A stretch of DNA of 64,000 nucleotides from Thamnidium elegans (Eukaryota; Mucoromycota; Mucoromycetes; Mucorales; Mucoraceae): NCBI GenBank assembly GCA_025201345.1, contig JAIXMG010000017.1, positions 411,001 to 475,000 of the forward strand. The letters are read 5' to 3'. Shown in pieces: positions 32,674-44,428 of the stretch; positions within the stretch are counted from its first letter, which is position 1; each line of letters opens with the position of its first letter. A program made the translations under genes and the position numbers. The notes under the pieces were generated by a model. The model did no database searches. It was not told where the DNA came from and saw nothing but the letters and a program-made list of their open reading frames with translations.

Positions 32674-33801
32674 CTACATGATGCAACGCAAAGTTACTTT
32701 TTCTAACCTATTCCATTTGGTATGCATAATTTGTACTAAATCTTGTTCCTTATTAATAAGTACAGCCGGTAACATAGTATCGTTCTTTACAGTAGAAGCC
32801 AAACTACAACAACTGCTACTATTATCATTAAATAACAAGACTAGCTCCTTTTCGACCTGAATGGTACCTCCCATACTTGGGTCGGAAAATTTTTGTGAAA
32901 TTCTAGACCTTAAATCAACCAAAGAGATAGATCTAGGCACTTGAATCACGATAATATTGTCAACATCATAAATAACCTTGATTTTAATTGTAGTTTTTAA
33001 CTGATGCTTATCTTGATGGTGACTGACACTAGTAGGCCCAATTGTACTATCATCCAATGGATGTTGTGGTTCATAAATACCCAGACTAGATTTACTCTTC
33101 TTTAATACTTGTTTACGTGGTGGTGGTGGTAGACCTGTCATTATAGTATTTGATGATTTACTAATTGCAGGGGTTGAAACTGAAGGCTGAGGTGCAGTTG
33201 TATTGTTACGATGCCAGGAAGGAATTATTTTATTAGCAGCTTGACTACATAACGAGGATAATCCGGTAGGAGGAGATCTACTAGCTAAAAATGAAGTACA
33301 TCGAAGTCGCTTCCATCTTGAAGAAGTAGGTGTTTGATCACCTATAAAATCCAGTGCAACATATTCTTCTGGTATAAACAAATCTTGACTTTGAAAGAAT
33401 TCAAGTACAATAAAAGAGTCTGTAACAATTGATTGCTTTTGAAATAAAATAGATAAAAACTGGTTTAACTCTTGAACACGTTGTGCGTATACTTGCTTAC
33501 TTAAAGGCAATAATTGAATTCTACTCTTGATTTTTGGTGGTAATCGTGAACCAGCACGACTACTAAATCTGTCATATAACTTTTGAGAGAATTGTGAAAA
33601 GTCTTCATACTTTCTAGAAATAAAGTATTTCTTGGTAGAGAGTGGTTCGACGCGAATCTTGTACCAAATCTTTTGATCTGCTTGTTTTTCAAATGATACC
33701 ACTGTAGCCCTAGTAATAGTAGGAGCTAATTTAATGTTGTGTGTATTGGTACTGAAAGAAGGTACCATAATTGGATGTTCTGTTGAAATAGCAGTTGGCA
33801 T
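32674..33801 (-). CDS. PX-PB1 scaffold-like protein without SH3 domains
   Basis: Single exon, 375 aa. The PX domain (about 24-135) reads ITRATVVSFEKQ, WYKIRVEP, YFISRKYEDFSQFSQKL, RLPPKIKSRIQLL, RVQELNQFLSILF; the R-K-Y and P-P-K features fit phosphoinositide binding. A low-complexity linker contains the proline motif GLPPPPRKQVLKKSK (about 228-242). The C-terminal PB1-like domain (about 275-370) reads TTIKIKVIYDVDNIIVIQVP, LVDLRSRISQKF and LLFNDNSSS. Bem1 and p40phox combine PX and PB1 with SH3 domains; here SH3 is absent, so the protein may supply an SH3 ligand instead. Likely role: membrane-recruited polarity or NADPH-oxidase adaptor (inference). Confidence 0.82.
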   Translation of the reverse strand: MPTAISTEHPIMVPSFSTNTHNIKLAPTITRATVVSFEKQADQKIWYKIRVEPLSTKKYFISRKYEDFSQFSQKLYDRFSSRAGSRLPPKIKSRIQLLPLSKQVYAQRVQELNQFLSILFQKQSIVTDSFIVLEFFQSQDLFIPEEYVALDFIGDQTPTSSRWKRLRCTSFLASRSPPTGLSSLCSQAANKIIPSWHRNNTTAPQPSVSTPAISKSSNTIMTGLPPPPRKQVLKKSKSSLGIYEPQHPLDDSTIGPTSVSHHQDKHQLKTTIKIKVIYDVDNIIVIQVPRSISLVDLRSRISQKFSDPSMGGTIQVEKELVLLFNDNSSSCCSLASTVKNDTMLPAVLINKEQDLVQIMHTKWNRLEKVTLRCIM

Positions 33802-34384
33802 TGTTCTTTTTATTATTATTATTATTGTTTAAAGAAGGGGGAGGAAGGAGAAGGGAAAGAAGGAAAGGGAAAAGAAAGAAGATGGTATTTTATATGTGAA
33901 TAATGTTTAAGGAGTTATTACGCTCTACTACCTTTGTATCACCACCCTATCTCTTATAGGGAAGAATGGCACAGACTCACGTATATATTAGATTAAAAAA
34001 AAGGAGTCAGTAACTGAACTGGAGAGCAAGTATGTTTAATTGGTCCAGACTCAACAACATTGTTGTTAATCAAACACAAAGAATTAAGCTGTATCGCCGG
34101 AGATTGGCCATATATAGTTTTTAAGTAAAAAAAAATCATCTTTCTTTTGCTGCTGCTGCTGCTGCAAAATCTCGATAAACATGTTTACACTTTCCCTATA
34201 TTTATCATAACTGTTTTTTATAGTGTTATATATGTGTATTTTAAAGTAAACTAAAAGAGCCACTGCGAAATTAAAAAAAGACGCGCTTTGTGACCCTGTT
34301 TTCGAGCTTCTTTTTTTTTTTTTTTTTTTTTGTTAGCACTGGGTTTCTATAATCCTCTTCTTTTTTTTTTTTTAGCAAACCACC
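33802..34384. other. Divergent promoter (PX-PB1 and dynactin p62)
   Basis: Contains (CTG)n near 34150 and two T tracts (34311-34331, 34363-34374), the last ending TTTAGCAAACCACC directly before the dynactin ATG, which resembles a 3' splice site of a 5'UTR intron. No other gene is visible. Confidence 0.5.
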
Positions 34385-36290
34385 ATGATGACCACGGAAG
34401 GGCCTATACCCTTTGTAGACTATCACTGTGCCTGTTCAGCCAAAAATGGTAAAGAAGTGAACCCCAACGCTCCTACCGACAATACACCTGCCTTAACAGC
34501 CGAAAGTGCAGCTTCAGTTACAGGCCGTCATCTCTTATCGACCGAAGCTTCCAATTACCTATACCCACTTTCCCGTCTTTACTTTTGTGAGGATTGTCAT
34601 CAAATACGATGTCCTTCATGTGTACAAGATGAGATAGTTTCATATTATTGTCCAAACTGTTTATTTGAAGTACCAACAGCAAGTGTTAAAAGCGAAAAGA
34701 ACAGGTTTTACAACCCAACTTTTTTTTTTTTTTTTTTGTATAACTTAAACTTGTTTATTTATTTTTTAGATGTGCAAGAAATTGTTTTCAATGTCCTATT
34801 TGTCAAAATACGTTATCTGTTGTAGCAGCTCAAGAACAAGCACAATTAACAAGTTCTGGACCTGCTCCTGGACCTTATTTCTTAGCATGTAACGTGTGTC
34901 GTTGGAGTTCGCAAGAGATTGATATGACTTTTGAAAAGCCTACTAGTTTAGCATGTAAGTAAAAAAAAAAAGTTATATGATTAAATTTAATGGGTGTGTA
35001 TTTTTATATTAGTGCAATTGCAAAAGAATGAAGAAGCTTTACCTGACGCAAAAGAATTTGATCAGTTAAAAGAACATTTTGAAAAGCACTTGAGAGTAAA
35101 TGCGCCACCTTCTTTACCCAACAGTTTCTTATCATCGTTTTCTAGCTCGAATGCGTTCAGTAAATACATGGGAACTCATTTTCATCATGATACACAAATG
35201 CAACAAGGTAAATTGGATGATATTAGTGATTATGAACCGAGTGTAAAGATTCCAGATGAGGATTTAAAGTTATTAGAGTCTATGAGCACACTTCGTAGTG
35301 TAGATGGAGGTAGAGTTTTTTTTTTATTGACCAAGTATTGATAACATAATTAACTCTATATATAATATATTGTAGTTTCAACGCTAGCACAAAGATCTAC
35401 ACAACTTTATAACCAACCTTATGAATTATCGTAAGATAAACAGGTTTTTTTTATATATGAAGTTATTTATATTAATCATATTTAAATCTCTAGTAAGATC
35501 CACCCACAACGTATTCACCTCGCTATCAAACGATCTAAGCGATGTCGTAATTGTCGTCATATTTTGATTAAACCTGAACAAAAGGCACAAGCAACACGAT
35601 TCAAGATTAAACTTGTTGCCATGAACTACATACCCACTATTACACTTTTAAAGTTACCTAGAAAGAATTGGCCACTTCAAGTCAATGTACCTACTCAACT
35701 CGTTATCAAATTTACCAACCCTTTATATGAAGAAATGAGCATTACTTTAGCAACACCTCAGATTCGAAAAAAAACAGAGGAAAAAGATGAAAATTCAAGG
35801 TTTTGTGGTAAAGTCACCATCTTATCACCACATTTTACTGTAGGAGCTTATAACGAAACAATCGAATATGATGATGAAATGTATCCTGCTGGAAGTAATA
35901 GACGTAATGGTAATTTTGGAGCAGGGAATAATAGTGTTGATGGTGTATACGAAAAGAGAAACAATTATACAAGTATTATTGTTGAAGTTATTCCTGAGCA
36001 AACAGGAGAATTCAAGGTATACGTGTAAAAAAAAAAAAAGTGTTGTCCAATGTATATCATACTTACATATTTGTATTTAGTTTCCTTTACTTGTGACATA
36101 TAATTACAAGTCAGATGAAGATCGTATGGATGTTTCTTCTGGTGATATAGATGCTGATGATATTGATGATATGGATGTTGATGATAGTATTGATGGGTCC
36201 AAGAAGGCTAGTTCTTCTATTAGGTTCGATGATGATAAAATCAAGAGTTACTCATTTTGGTGTTTAATTGGTCTTGGATCAGCAGAATAA
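34385..36290 (+). CDS. DCTN4: Dynactin subunit 4 (p62)
   Basis: Pointed-end subunit of dynactin, the dynein activator. Six exons (34385-34704, 34770-34954, 35013-35309, 35376-35430, 35494-36016, 36081-36290) give 529 aa. The N-terminal Cys-rich region binds zinc: CACSAKNG, LYFCEDCHQIRCPSC, YYCPNCLFEVP, then CARNCFQCPICQNTL, and later CNVCRWSS and KRCRNCRHILIKP. The C-terminal beta-rich half reads IKLVAMNYIPTITLLKL, QLVIKFTNPLYEEMSITL and IIVEVIPEQTGEFKFPLLVT, typical of the p62 family, and ends with an acidic stretch and SYSFWCLIGLGSAE. Length fits the family (human 460-467 aa plus fungal insertions). Confidence 0.92.
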
Positions 36291-36369
36291 TTTATACATA
36301 TAATAATAATAAAAAAGAGACATAACAGTTATATAAAAAAGAAGGTATATTTTATATAATATATATTGT

Positions 36370-36763
36370 CTATCCCAGTATAATCTCGTAAATAATGACG
36401 ATAATATTTATGGCAATCAAAGGAACTACGATATATATATAAAAATAAGTTTTCTTTATTTTATCTTCCTTTCGTAAACTCCTATTACTTACTTCGCATC
36501 AAAGTTCTTACTGCTGATATTAAATTGATCATTTTATATTTAATTGTTTGGCCTTGTTCGTTTCCGAAACCAGCGTCGGGTTGTGCAGTCCATCCAACTA
36601 TTATAAAAAAAAAAGAGAGAGTTTTAATGTACGTGTTTTCATCATCTTGAACTCTTCATCTCATATTACTTCTAGCTAAAAACCTTTCTTCGCTTAATAC
36701 TGCAATAGCATTAATAAAGCAAAGCAATACATAGAATAATTGTCCAAGTCCCAGTGTCAACAT
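36370..36763 (-). CDS. YOS1: YOS1/IER3IP1-like ER-Golgi transport protein
   Basis: Small two-helix membrane protein of the Yip1-Yif1-Yos1 complex, needed for ER-to-Golgi vesicle traffic. Three exons (36670-36763, 36493-36597, 36370-36425) give 84 aa, close to yeast Yos1 (85) and human IER3IP1 (82). Helix 1 GQLFYVLLCFINAIAVL is followed by SEERFLARIGW, then GFGNEQGQTIKYKMINLISA and VRTLMR, and helix 2 IPLIAINIIVIIYEIILG. NAIAVLxEERFL, IGW and SVRTxMR are family hallmarks. The three short exons make it easy to miss with length-based gene finding. Its ATG faces the SET gene across 163 bases. Confidence 0.92.
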
Positions 36764-36926
36764 GTTATATAAAGAATATTAATAAAATAAAAAAAGAGTG
36801 TTTTTTTTTTAATGGCTTTGCCACGTATTCTTTAAAACACCGTTTTGAGAGTTGTAAGTCTCTGTATTATAAGAAAAAAAAAATTTTTTTCTTTTTTTTT
36901 TTTTTTTTTTTCTAAACCGTTGCTAC
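36764..36926. promoter_or_regulatory. 163-bp bidirectional promoter
   Basis: The only DNA between the divergent YOS1 and SET start codons. It ends in a T tract of about 20 bases just before the SET ATG. Confidence 0.55.
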
Positions 36927-38906
36927 ATGACAAGTGTTGATCAGTATAACTTAACCACGGTTATCAATAAAGAAGAGTTTAAAGACTATGTGTTCGTAAA
37001 AGAATTGGAAGTAGAAGGCCGTTCGCTTGTTGCGAAAAAGGCACTTTATCCTGGAGACGTAGTGTTGATAGAAGAACCACTTATTAAGTATGACTTGAAA
37101 CCCACTTGCCGGTCTACCAAGTCTCCTTATTTCTCGAAGAAACTATGGAGCTCACTTATGGCTATTGTACGTGAGCATGAAGAACCTGTAGAGCATTTTG
37201 ATGATTTTAAAAAGCCAGGAAAAACTGATAATGAGGATGATGATGATAATGATTCATATAGTGGATATAGTAGTGAAGAAGAAAGTGAAGATGAAGAAGA
37301 AGAGCAAGATGAAGCTATGGCTGATTCGGATTTCTGCCCAGGTGTACCTGCAGCTATTCTTGCTTACCTTGATATTCATCCTCCTACTCATGTCTATTCA
37401 AAAATTAGACCTCGTAAATCATTCAAGTCTGACGATTTTGATTTCTTTTATTACCCTGATCCTCAACAAGAACCTAAATGGGCTGACCACAAGACATATC
37501 AACTTGTTCGTGATGTTGTCCATCGAGTTGTAAAGACAGAACCCTTATTTTCTCATGTGGACGCTTCGGATTTAATCAATTTTGTGTTAAAGATTTATTG
37601 TAATGCTCATACAGTTGCACTTCCTAGAGCAAGAGAAATACCTACACATTCTCATAAGAAATATCGCCGTGAGATCTATAAGCCTAAGTTTGCAGAAAAC
37701 GATACTTATTGGGGAGAAGATGAAAATGAATTAGTGATTACGCCAACTATTACACTTTTACGTTGGGGATCCAAAATGGCTCATTCTTGTACACCCAATT
37801 TATTTTTACGATTTGAACCTGTCAGTAACGCCATGGTCTTTACTGTTATTCGACCTTTAGAAGTTGGTGAACCGCTTTCGTTTTCATATTTACCAGAGGA
37901 CGATTTATCTGTAGGCGGATTAATTTGTGGCACAGCCGAAGATCGACGAAACAAACTTGAAAAGTTCAAGTTCTTTACTTGTTCTTGTGAGAGTTGTATG
38001 GATTGGGATTGGTCTCGAGGTGTCTTGTGTAAGAAATGTAACAAATCAGAGAATTATTGTAACAGACAAGGTATTTGGAAATGTTTCAACTGTCAAAACT
38101 TGAATGAACCTACGTTTATTGGTGATAGAGAGAAGAGTGTGACAAGAGTCTTGATGGGGTTTGCGTCTCGTATTTATAATAATCGTATTAATCAAAGTGT
38201 GTTGGGCATGTTGGAACCTTACTTATTTGATTTATTAAATCCTGCCGATGAAAGTCAAGTACCTGTACCTAGGAATCATTGGACTTATGGTATCATTCAT
38301 TCACTTTTGGCTACATATCATTTATATTTGTTCCCAAAGGCTTTTGGTAAAGGTTTAGCTGATCGTTTAGGTTTATTCGAAATGGGATTGAAAGAAGCTT
38401 TAACCTATATCGAATTATTTAATGGATCTATTGTACATCATAATAACTCAGAGTCCGTCTCTCATGGTAATCCTATGGCTGCCTTCTTTGCTGGTTGGCG
38501 TGTCTTGCATATCGTTATTGATTTAGTTATGGAAACTACTGAAAACAAATATGCTAACGCTACCTATGAACGTTCAGATTCCGAATCTGATTCTGATTCT
38601 GATTCTGACTCTGATTCTGATTCTGACTCTACTGAGGATAAAGCTACTATCAAACCAAAGCAAGAGGAAATACTAGTGACGAAAGACCACGAAGAAACTA
38701 CACCTGCTGAACCTGAATTAATTTCCTTGCCTCAAGAATGGATCGAACCCATTACTAAAATCTCAAATATTGTAACCGAGGAATGGATACCATTGATCGA
38801 ACAAGTCTTTAAGCATCATCAGTCTCCTGTTGTTGATGACATGCGTAGACAAATTAGAGAATTTGCTGAAAGAGTTGAAAAGACTTCAAAACTTACTCAA
38901 AATTAG
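36927..38906 (+). CDS. SET-domain (SMYD/SET5-like) protein
   Basis: Putative lysine methyltransferase. Single exon, 659 aa. A split SET domain: the N-SET part (VEGRSLVAKKALYPGDVVLI, about 28-50), a long acidic insertion (about 90-135), then the core with FVLKIYCNAHTVALP and GSKMAHSCTPNLFLRF (about 281-296, the NHSCxPN-like motif), VIRPLEVGEPLSFSYL, and post-SET cysteines FTCSCESCMDWDW, CKKCN. No MYND finger sits in the usual place between the SET halves. Near the C-terminus there is an Asp-Ser repeat coded by GATTCT units (about 38577-38634). Set5/Set6-type enzymes methylate histones or translation factors; the target is unknown here. Confidence 0.85.
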   Translation: MTSVDQYNLTTVINKEEFKDYVFVKELEVEGRSLVAKKALYPGDVVLIEEPLIKYDLKPTCRSTKSPYFSKKLWSSLMAIVREHEEPVEHFDDFKKPGKTDNEDDDDNDSYSGYSSEEESEDEEEEQDEAMADSDFCPGVPAAILAYLDIHPPTHVYSKIRPRKSFKSDDFDFFYYPDPQQEPKWADHKTYQLVRDVVHRVVKTEPLFSHVDASDLINFVLKIYCNAHTVALPRAREIPTHSHKKYRREIYKPKFAENDTYWGEDENELVITPTITLLRWGSKMAHSCTPNLFLRFEPVSNAMVFTVIRPLEVGEPLSFSYLPEDDLSVGGLICGTAEDRRNKLEKFKFFTCSCESCMDWDWSRGVLCKKCNKSENYCNRQGIWKCFNCQNLNEPTFIGDREKSVTRVLMGFASRIYNNRINQSVLGMLEPYLFDLLNPADESQVPVPRNHWTYGIIHSLLATYHLYLFPKAFGKGLADRLGLFEMGLKEALTYIELFNGSIVHHNNSESVSHGNPMAAFFAGWRVLHIVIDLVMETTENKYANATYERSDSESDSDSDSDSDSDSDSTEDKATIKPKQEEILVTKDHEETTPAEPELISLPQEWIEPITKISNIVTEEWIPLIEQVFKHHQSPVVDDMRRQIREFAERVEKTSKLTQN

Positions 38907-38961
38907 AATATATATACACATATACACACTTATAGATTTTATTTTATTTAATAAAAAAAAT

Positions 38962-41900
38962 TTACTTTGTAAAATCAAGAGATTCTAATGCACATTTACA
39001 TCCACAACCAGTCATACAATAAACTTGTTGATTAGTTACAAACCAATCTTCCATATGGTTGCTATGTCCACCATGACCACAATGTACACAAAAGTTTACA
39101 AGTCCTTTTACCAAGATATGACAGAAACAGCATCGAATTAACTTTCGAACCTTTCTACAATTAATACAGTATTTATCATTACTGGAGAGTTCGGTGCCAC
39201 AAGCATAACAAGAGACTTGAATATTTGTAGACGTTACTTCTTTATCGACAGGGAACGGCTGATGGTTTAAGAATCTCAATACCTCTGCGCGTTGATCTAA
39301 TAAATTCCACCTGTATAACATATCTGCATATCCTAACCTTAATGCATCACGTTGAGCCATTCCTTTTGTGTCCATTAATGGAATATGGTTATATTGAAAG
39401 AACCGTTCACTATCAAAGTGTTCCATATTCGCAAATTCGAGTTTCATTTCTGTTGCATCCGTAAGTACCTTTCCCTCCTTATTAAAAAGCGGGGTTGTGG
39501 GTGTCGCAATCACTGGAGAGGGTGAAAAGGATGAATGAGACCCTAGGCTACCAACATGGTGTCGTACCCCAGGAGCTGTATTACTTGGTATTTTAAGTTT
39601 AGGGTGTGATCTTGTCCAGGATCGATTAAGTCGTGAGCTACGTTTCATATTGGGAGATTGGATTTCATTGGGTGTATCCGTTAATCTGTCCGTTGGTGAA
39701 AGACGTCGGTCTGATTCCCAAAGATATGAAAGCATATTGGTGGTTTTTGTTCCGTAGGATGCACTGATGGGCGCTACTGAAACACGTTCTGTATGCTCTG
39801 CTATACTAGGGCCAGAGGTGGCTCGAAGTGTGGAGTGACTTGGGTTACGATTTGTCTTTAAGGAGAAGTAATCTAGTTCAATTCCTTCAGGAGACTTGTC
39901 GAGAGGAATAGGCTAGAAAAAGGGAAACAATGTTAGTACTCTTCCTTTTTTTTTAAAAAAATACGTAATGTCCCCTTTTTTTTATATATGTATACTTTTT
40001 GTCCGAATAAAGCTGACGGTACTTTATTAGGTCGTACTTGAAATGTACAAGATAGCATAGCTGCAGTTTGTATATCTCCAGTTCCAATAAAATGCTGTAA
40101 CCTATTTAGCAATCAGTACCTTTTTTCTTTAAAAAAAAAGAAAAAAAACTTACAGATCATCTACTAGTTTTTGTCCTAATGGATGCATACCCCACTTTAC
40201 TCGTTGTAATGGTTTTGAAATAATATTGGGATCCGCTTGCGTATCCTTCATTTCAGGCAAATTACGTTGATATAATAAACTCTTTACTTCAGCCAACTGT
40301 TGATCTCGGTGACAAGTCTCATCAATTATCTTTTTGGTGTCAAAAGTTTCTATCAAGACCTGGTGTCCATCCGTCACTAAACGATCCGGTTCAGGTATTT
40401 CTGGAGGAACACAGCCTCGAAGGATCTCAACAGCCAAGTACCATATTTTATATAGATCAAGTCGTCCGTGTTTACGACATACTTTAGCGTTATGAATACA
40501 AGATGCTACAGGGTCCTTGGAAGAGAGTCTAAATAAAATAAAATAAATTAGAAAGTGTACATAGAGTATATTAATTAACTTTACATGTATTCCTTTGCCA
40601 ACCAAGGACTATAAGGCATTTTATCAGAAAAGTCAGCAATAATAATGTTATGTGTGATACGATCAGTTTTGGCACCGTGGTATAGAAGGTTATCACCGTT
40701 ACCCATTGCACCATTCATTGCAATGTTCTATCATTTATTTTCATTAGAATATATATGTATATAAATAAATAAAAAACTTACGTCAGTTTTGTAATAGATG
40801 GCACCCATACCACCAGCACTATTCAAATCATCATCGATATCATCCTGTTCATCATCATATGTATATTCTCCAAATGCACCACCTGTTCCTCCTACAAGCA
40901 CCGTAGCATTTTTTCCTTGTCTTGACATGGCAGCAATTTCCTTATATTCTTCAAACTGCTCGTACGTCTTTGGATGTCTATAGAATTCACTCTCTGTACT
41001 ATTTTCAAAGTACTCTCCGTTACTTCTATCACTACGAGCAGACGTATCTCTCTTTTCTACTGGTTTTACATTGGATCGATTGGTATCTCTAACACGTAAT
41101 GTAGAAAAGAAGCAAACAAGTTGTCCACTACCAGAGAATACGCCGCCGCATAACCGAGGAAACGGCACCTTTTCATCTGTGCTTTGTTTGGTTGACATGT
41201 CTACCATAATACCACGTTCACTTGTCATACTTTCACGCTTACCAAATCTGTATCCATCACCCATAGTACCCCATCCTTGACCTAATTCGTCATCCGAATC
41301 ACCTACGTCTATAGCAGTAGCACCCTTCCAATGACCTGGAGAACCAGTGGCAGAGGTACCAGACCCGTACTGTTGGTTCATCAATCCCGTAGCGGAATCT
41401 ACAGAGGAATTTGGGTTCTCTAGCCCGTACTCCGACTCATCCTGCATATTCTCGCCTAATAAATACCGAATACAAGGTTCCAGACACCATTTTTTTTGTG
41501 ATGTGTAAGCGGACGCTAACGCATTGAGATCTTGTGTCATATGTGCACGATAGTAGATGGATATCATACTATTCTTTTGAATATCAAATTCAGGTGGACT
41601 ATGATCAGGATATTGTGGGCTAAATCGAATGGTGATACGTAGCAGGGCATCTCCTGTATCTGACCAAGGACCATGTAATGAGATAGTACAGGTACGCGAC
41701 GAAGCATTTACCTTTTCTGTTTTCACACCTGCCGATAAGTATTTATTGAGTACTGTGGTCATTTCTTCAGCTACAGACTGGTATGAGTTTTCAGCAGTGG
41801 TGGCGTCTCTACGTAATTCACCTCCAGTAGGCCCAACTGTCTTGACATTTTGCATCCATAATAATGGATTGATGGCGGAATATTTTTGTTCTCTGTAGGC

Positions 41901-43681
41901 GTTGGTTTGTTCGTACCCAGTACCTGCATTGTTTACTAGGTTGGATCGATAAGGTGCCATGGTGTTACTTGATGGAGTTAAGCGAACAGGAGCTGTGGTA
42001 GATGAGAATGAAGACCTTACATCCAGTACGGGCTTTTCAATAGGCTCTTGTTGGAACGAATGAGGTGTAAGTGTAGTTAAGGCAGGAGCTGAGAGTTTGG
42101 TCTTGGTTTTGCTTGGTTCATGACCTATGGATCGCATAATATCTTCAGAGACTGGCCATAATCGTAAGTTTTGATCCTTGGACCACGTTACTAATTGAAA
42201 CTCTCGATCGTCACCGTCATCTGCGTTGGCGTTTCCTTTCCATCTCCATACAAATTCTTTTACTGTGTCTTGATGACCATCAAAGGCATGAACGGGGTTT
42301 TCAGGACATGATCTGTTATAGAGTGTTAGTTTGGAGTCGGTACGTTGAGGCATGATAAGTACGCCGTTGCCGAATGGTGTGTTTCTTGCGCGCCAAATTG
42401 GTGTATCTGTTACAATTACTTCTTCTTCTTCTTCTGGTGTATGGATATTCCAAAACTAGAAGCGAAAAACGATTGAGTCTATCTTTCTCTCTCTCTCTCT
42501 CTCTCTCTCTCCTTTTTTTTTTTTTTTTTTTTTTTACCTTGACAAGTTTATCTAAACTACATGTTACAATATCGTGATCATTTTGTCGACTCCAGTCAAT
42601 TCCATAAATCTTTTTTGAATGTGCTGTAATGCTCGTAACTGGAACAGCGCCTTTCTTTTTTAATATAGTAAACTTTTAGTTTACTTTTAACCTTTCCCTT
42701 TTTTTAAAACTTACTCTTAAATCCCAAATTTTGACATCTTTATCATGCGCTGAAGCGATTAAATATTCACTTTTTCTATTAAACTTTACTTGAGTCGCAG
42801 CGGCTAATAAAATAAATTTAGATAATATAAACAGTTGCATCTTTTTTTTTTACAGTATTACCATTCCAAGGTGTAAACGAACAACTTGATCTCATCTTTC
42901 TATCATCATCTTGATCCTTCGATCTAGAATTTGGTTCTCTTAAATCCCATAAATGAACATACGTATCTACAGAACAAGTGGCCAATATATCTGGTTGATG
43001 CGGAGACCAATTAATATCTGAAATAGCTCTTGTATGCGCATGAAATACATGCTCAATAGCTCTTGAACCGGAATAATTTAAATTCCATACAAGTAATTTT
43101 TGGTTTGACTAAATAAAATAAACAGATTTAATCTTGCAGGAATTTTTTAAAAAAAAAAGGGGGAGAGGGAGGATCTTACAGTTGAAGCAACCCAAGATTC
43201 TCGAGCAATATGTGGACTCCATTGAACATCAGCTACTTCCCACTTCGACATATGAGGTAAAATACGTGGAATTAACCATGGATCCTCTAAATCGATCACT
43301 ACTAAACCCTGTCGACTAGCATCATAAAATTAGTTTTTATACATAATTTTGCCCTTTTTTTGTTTTATATATTTACCCAGCCAATACGACATCTCTACAA
43401 GCAGGACTAATACTCATGGACCCGACAGAATGATGAAATTTTATTTCAAGGGCACGATAAAAGGTATCTTCTTGTGGTGCATCATCCTTTTTCAATCGAG
43501 ACAATTGTCGTTCAGCCAAAGTCATTGATATTGACTTATTGACTTGTTGAGTCATATGTGAATTACGTTTACGGTTTGCATAAGCTTGGTTTAAGGTCTC
43601 ATTACTCTTTAATAAATTGGAATCTGATTTTCTTCGTTTGATTTCGGGTTTCTTGGGAAAATCTGCATTGGCTTCGGACAT
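38962..43681 (-). CDS. WDR59: WDR59/MTC5, GATOR2/SEACAT subunit
   Basis: Part of the complex that relieves inhibition of TORC1 at the vacuole/lysosome in response to amino acids. Ten exons (43377-43681, 43180-43315, 42862-43108, 42715-42803, 42538-42654, 40782-42455, 40585-40727, 40154-40528, 39996-40101, 38962-39912) give 1380 aa. N-terminal WD40 repeats: WEVADVQWSPH, AISDINWSPHQPDILATCSV, SEYLIASAHDKDVKIWDLR, IYGIDWSRQNDHDIVTCSLD, KEFVWRW. A central RWD-like domain follows (TCTISLHGPW, ITIRFSPQYPDHSPPEFDI). The C-terminal Cys/His-rich RING/zinc region includes YACGTELSSNDKYCINC and CVHCGHGGH. The order WD40-RWD-RING is diagnostic for WDR59. The exon 5 start was chosen for phase (AAG|AAAGGC). 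Intron 5 holds a (CT)n microsatellite. Confidence 0.92.
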
Positions 43682-44428
43682 GACAAAAGAATAAAAATAG
43701 AGTGTAAACAAGGGAACATAAAAATGTTTTTATTTTATTTTAAGAGTGCGTCCCATAGTCACACTTTAGTTTTTTTAAAATGTAACGTATTGAAAGGATA
43801 TTGTCTTTGGTTCTAGGTGTGCGTTGGGAGTGTGTAATGGTATAAGGGAAGTGTGGTGTAAATCAGACTTTATTTAGTCACAATTTGACCTTTTTTTTTT
43901 TTTTTGGATTAAAAAAAAGTATATGCATTACTCTAATAGAAGTGTAATGGTTACTATACAATAAGGAGAAGGGGTCTTTCGTTGCAGTGATACATATGAT
44001 ACATGTATCTACCTTGCAGAGTTACATCAGACAGCTATACGCTCGGTTCATACCCATGAGCGTTGCCTTGTTTACCGGTAGCGGTGGATACAATAATTAT
44101 GCAGTCGTAAAATGGGTGTCATATCTAACTTTATGCTTGCTATAAATCATGCAAGAGACAAAGAAAAGGGAAAGGAGGGGATATTATACCAAACAAACGG
44201 CCAAGGTCAGTATATATTACATATGTATAACACTAGAACCTAACTTTATTATATTTCTTTTCGTTTTACGGTATCAACGCTATCCAACTTCTTCTACAGA
44301 AAGTATTCTGTGGAACTAAAAGGAAAGGGACGTGACTGTCCGGTTCGCGTAAACTAAGCGCGTTTGGATTCCAAAAAACTAAAAAATAATTCTTGTTTTC
44401 TTTCTTTACTGTGGAACTTTAAAAAAAA
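43682..44428. other. Divergent promoter (WDR59 and RAD52)
   Basis: About 750 bases between head-to-head genes. It is less AT-rich at 43980-44110. No recognisable regulatory box or RNA gene was found by eye. Confidence 0.45.
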
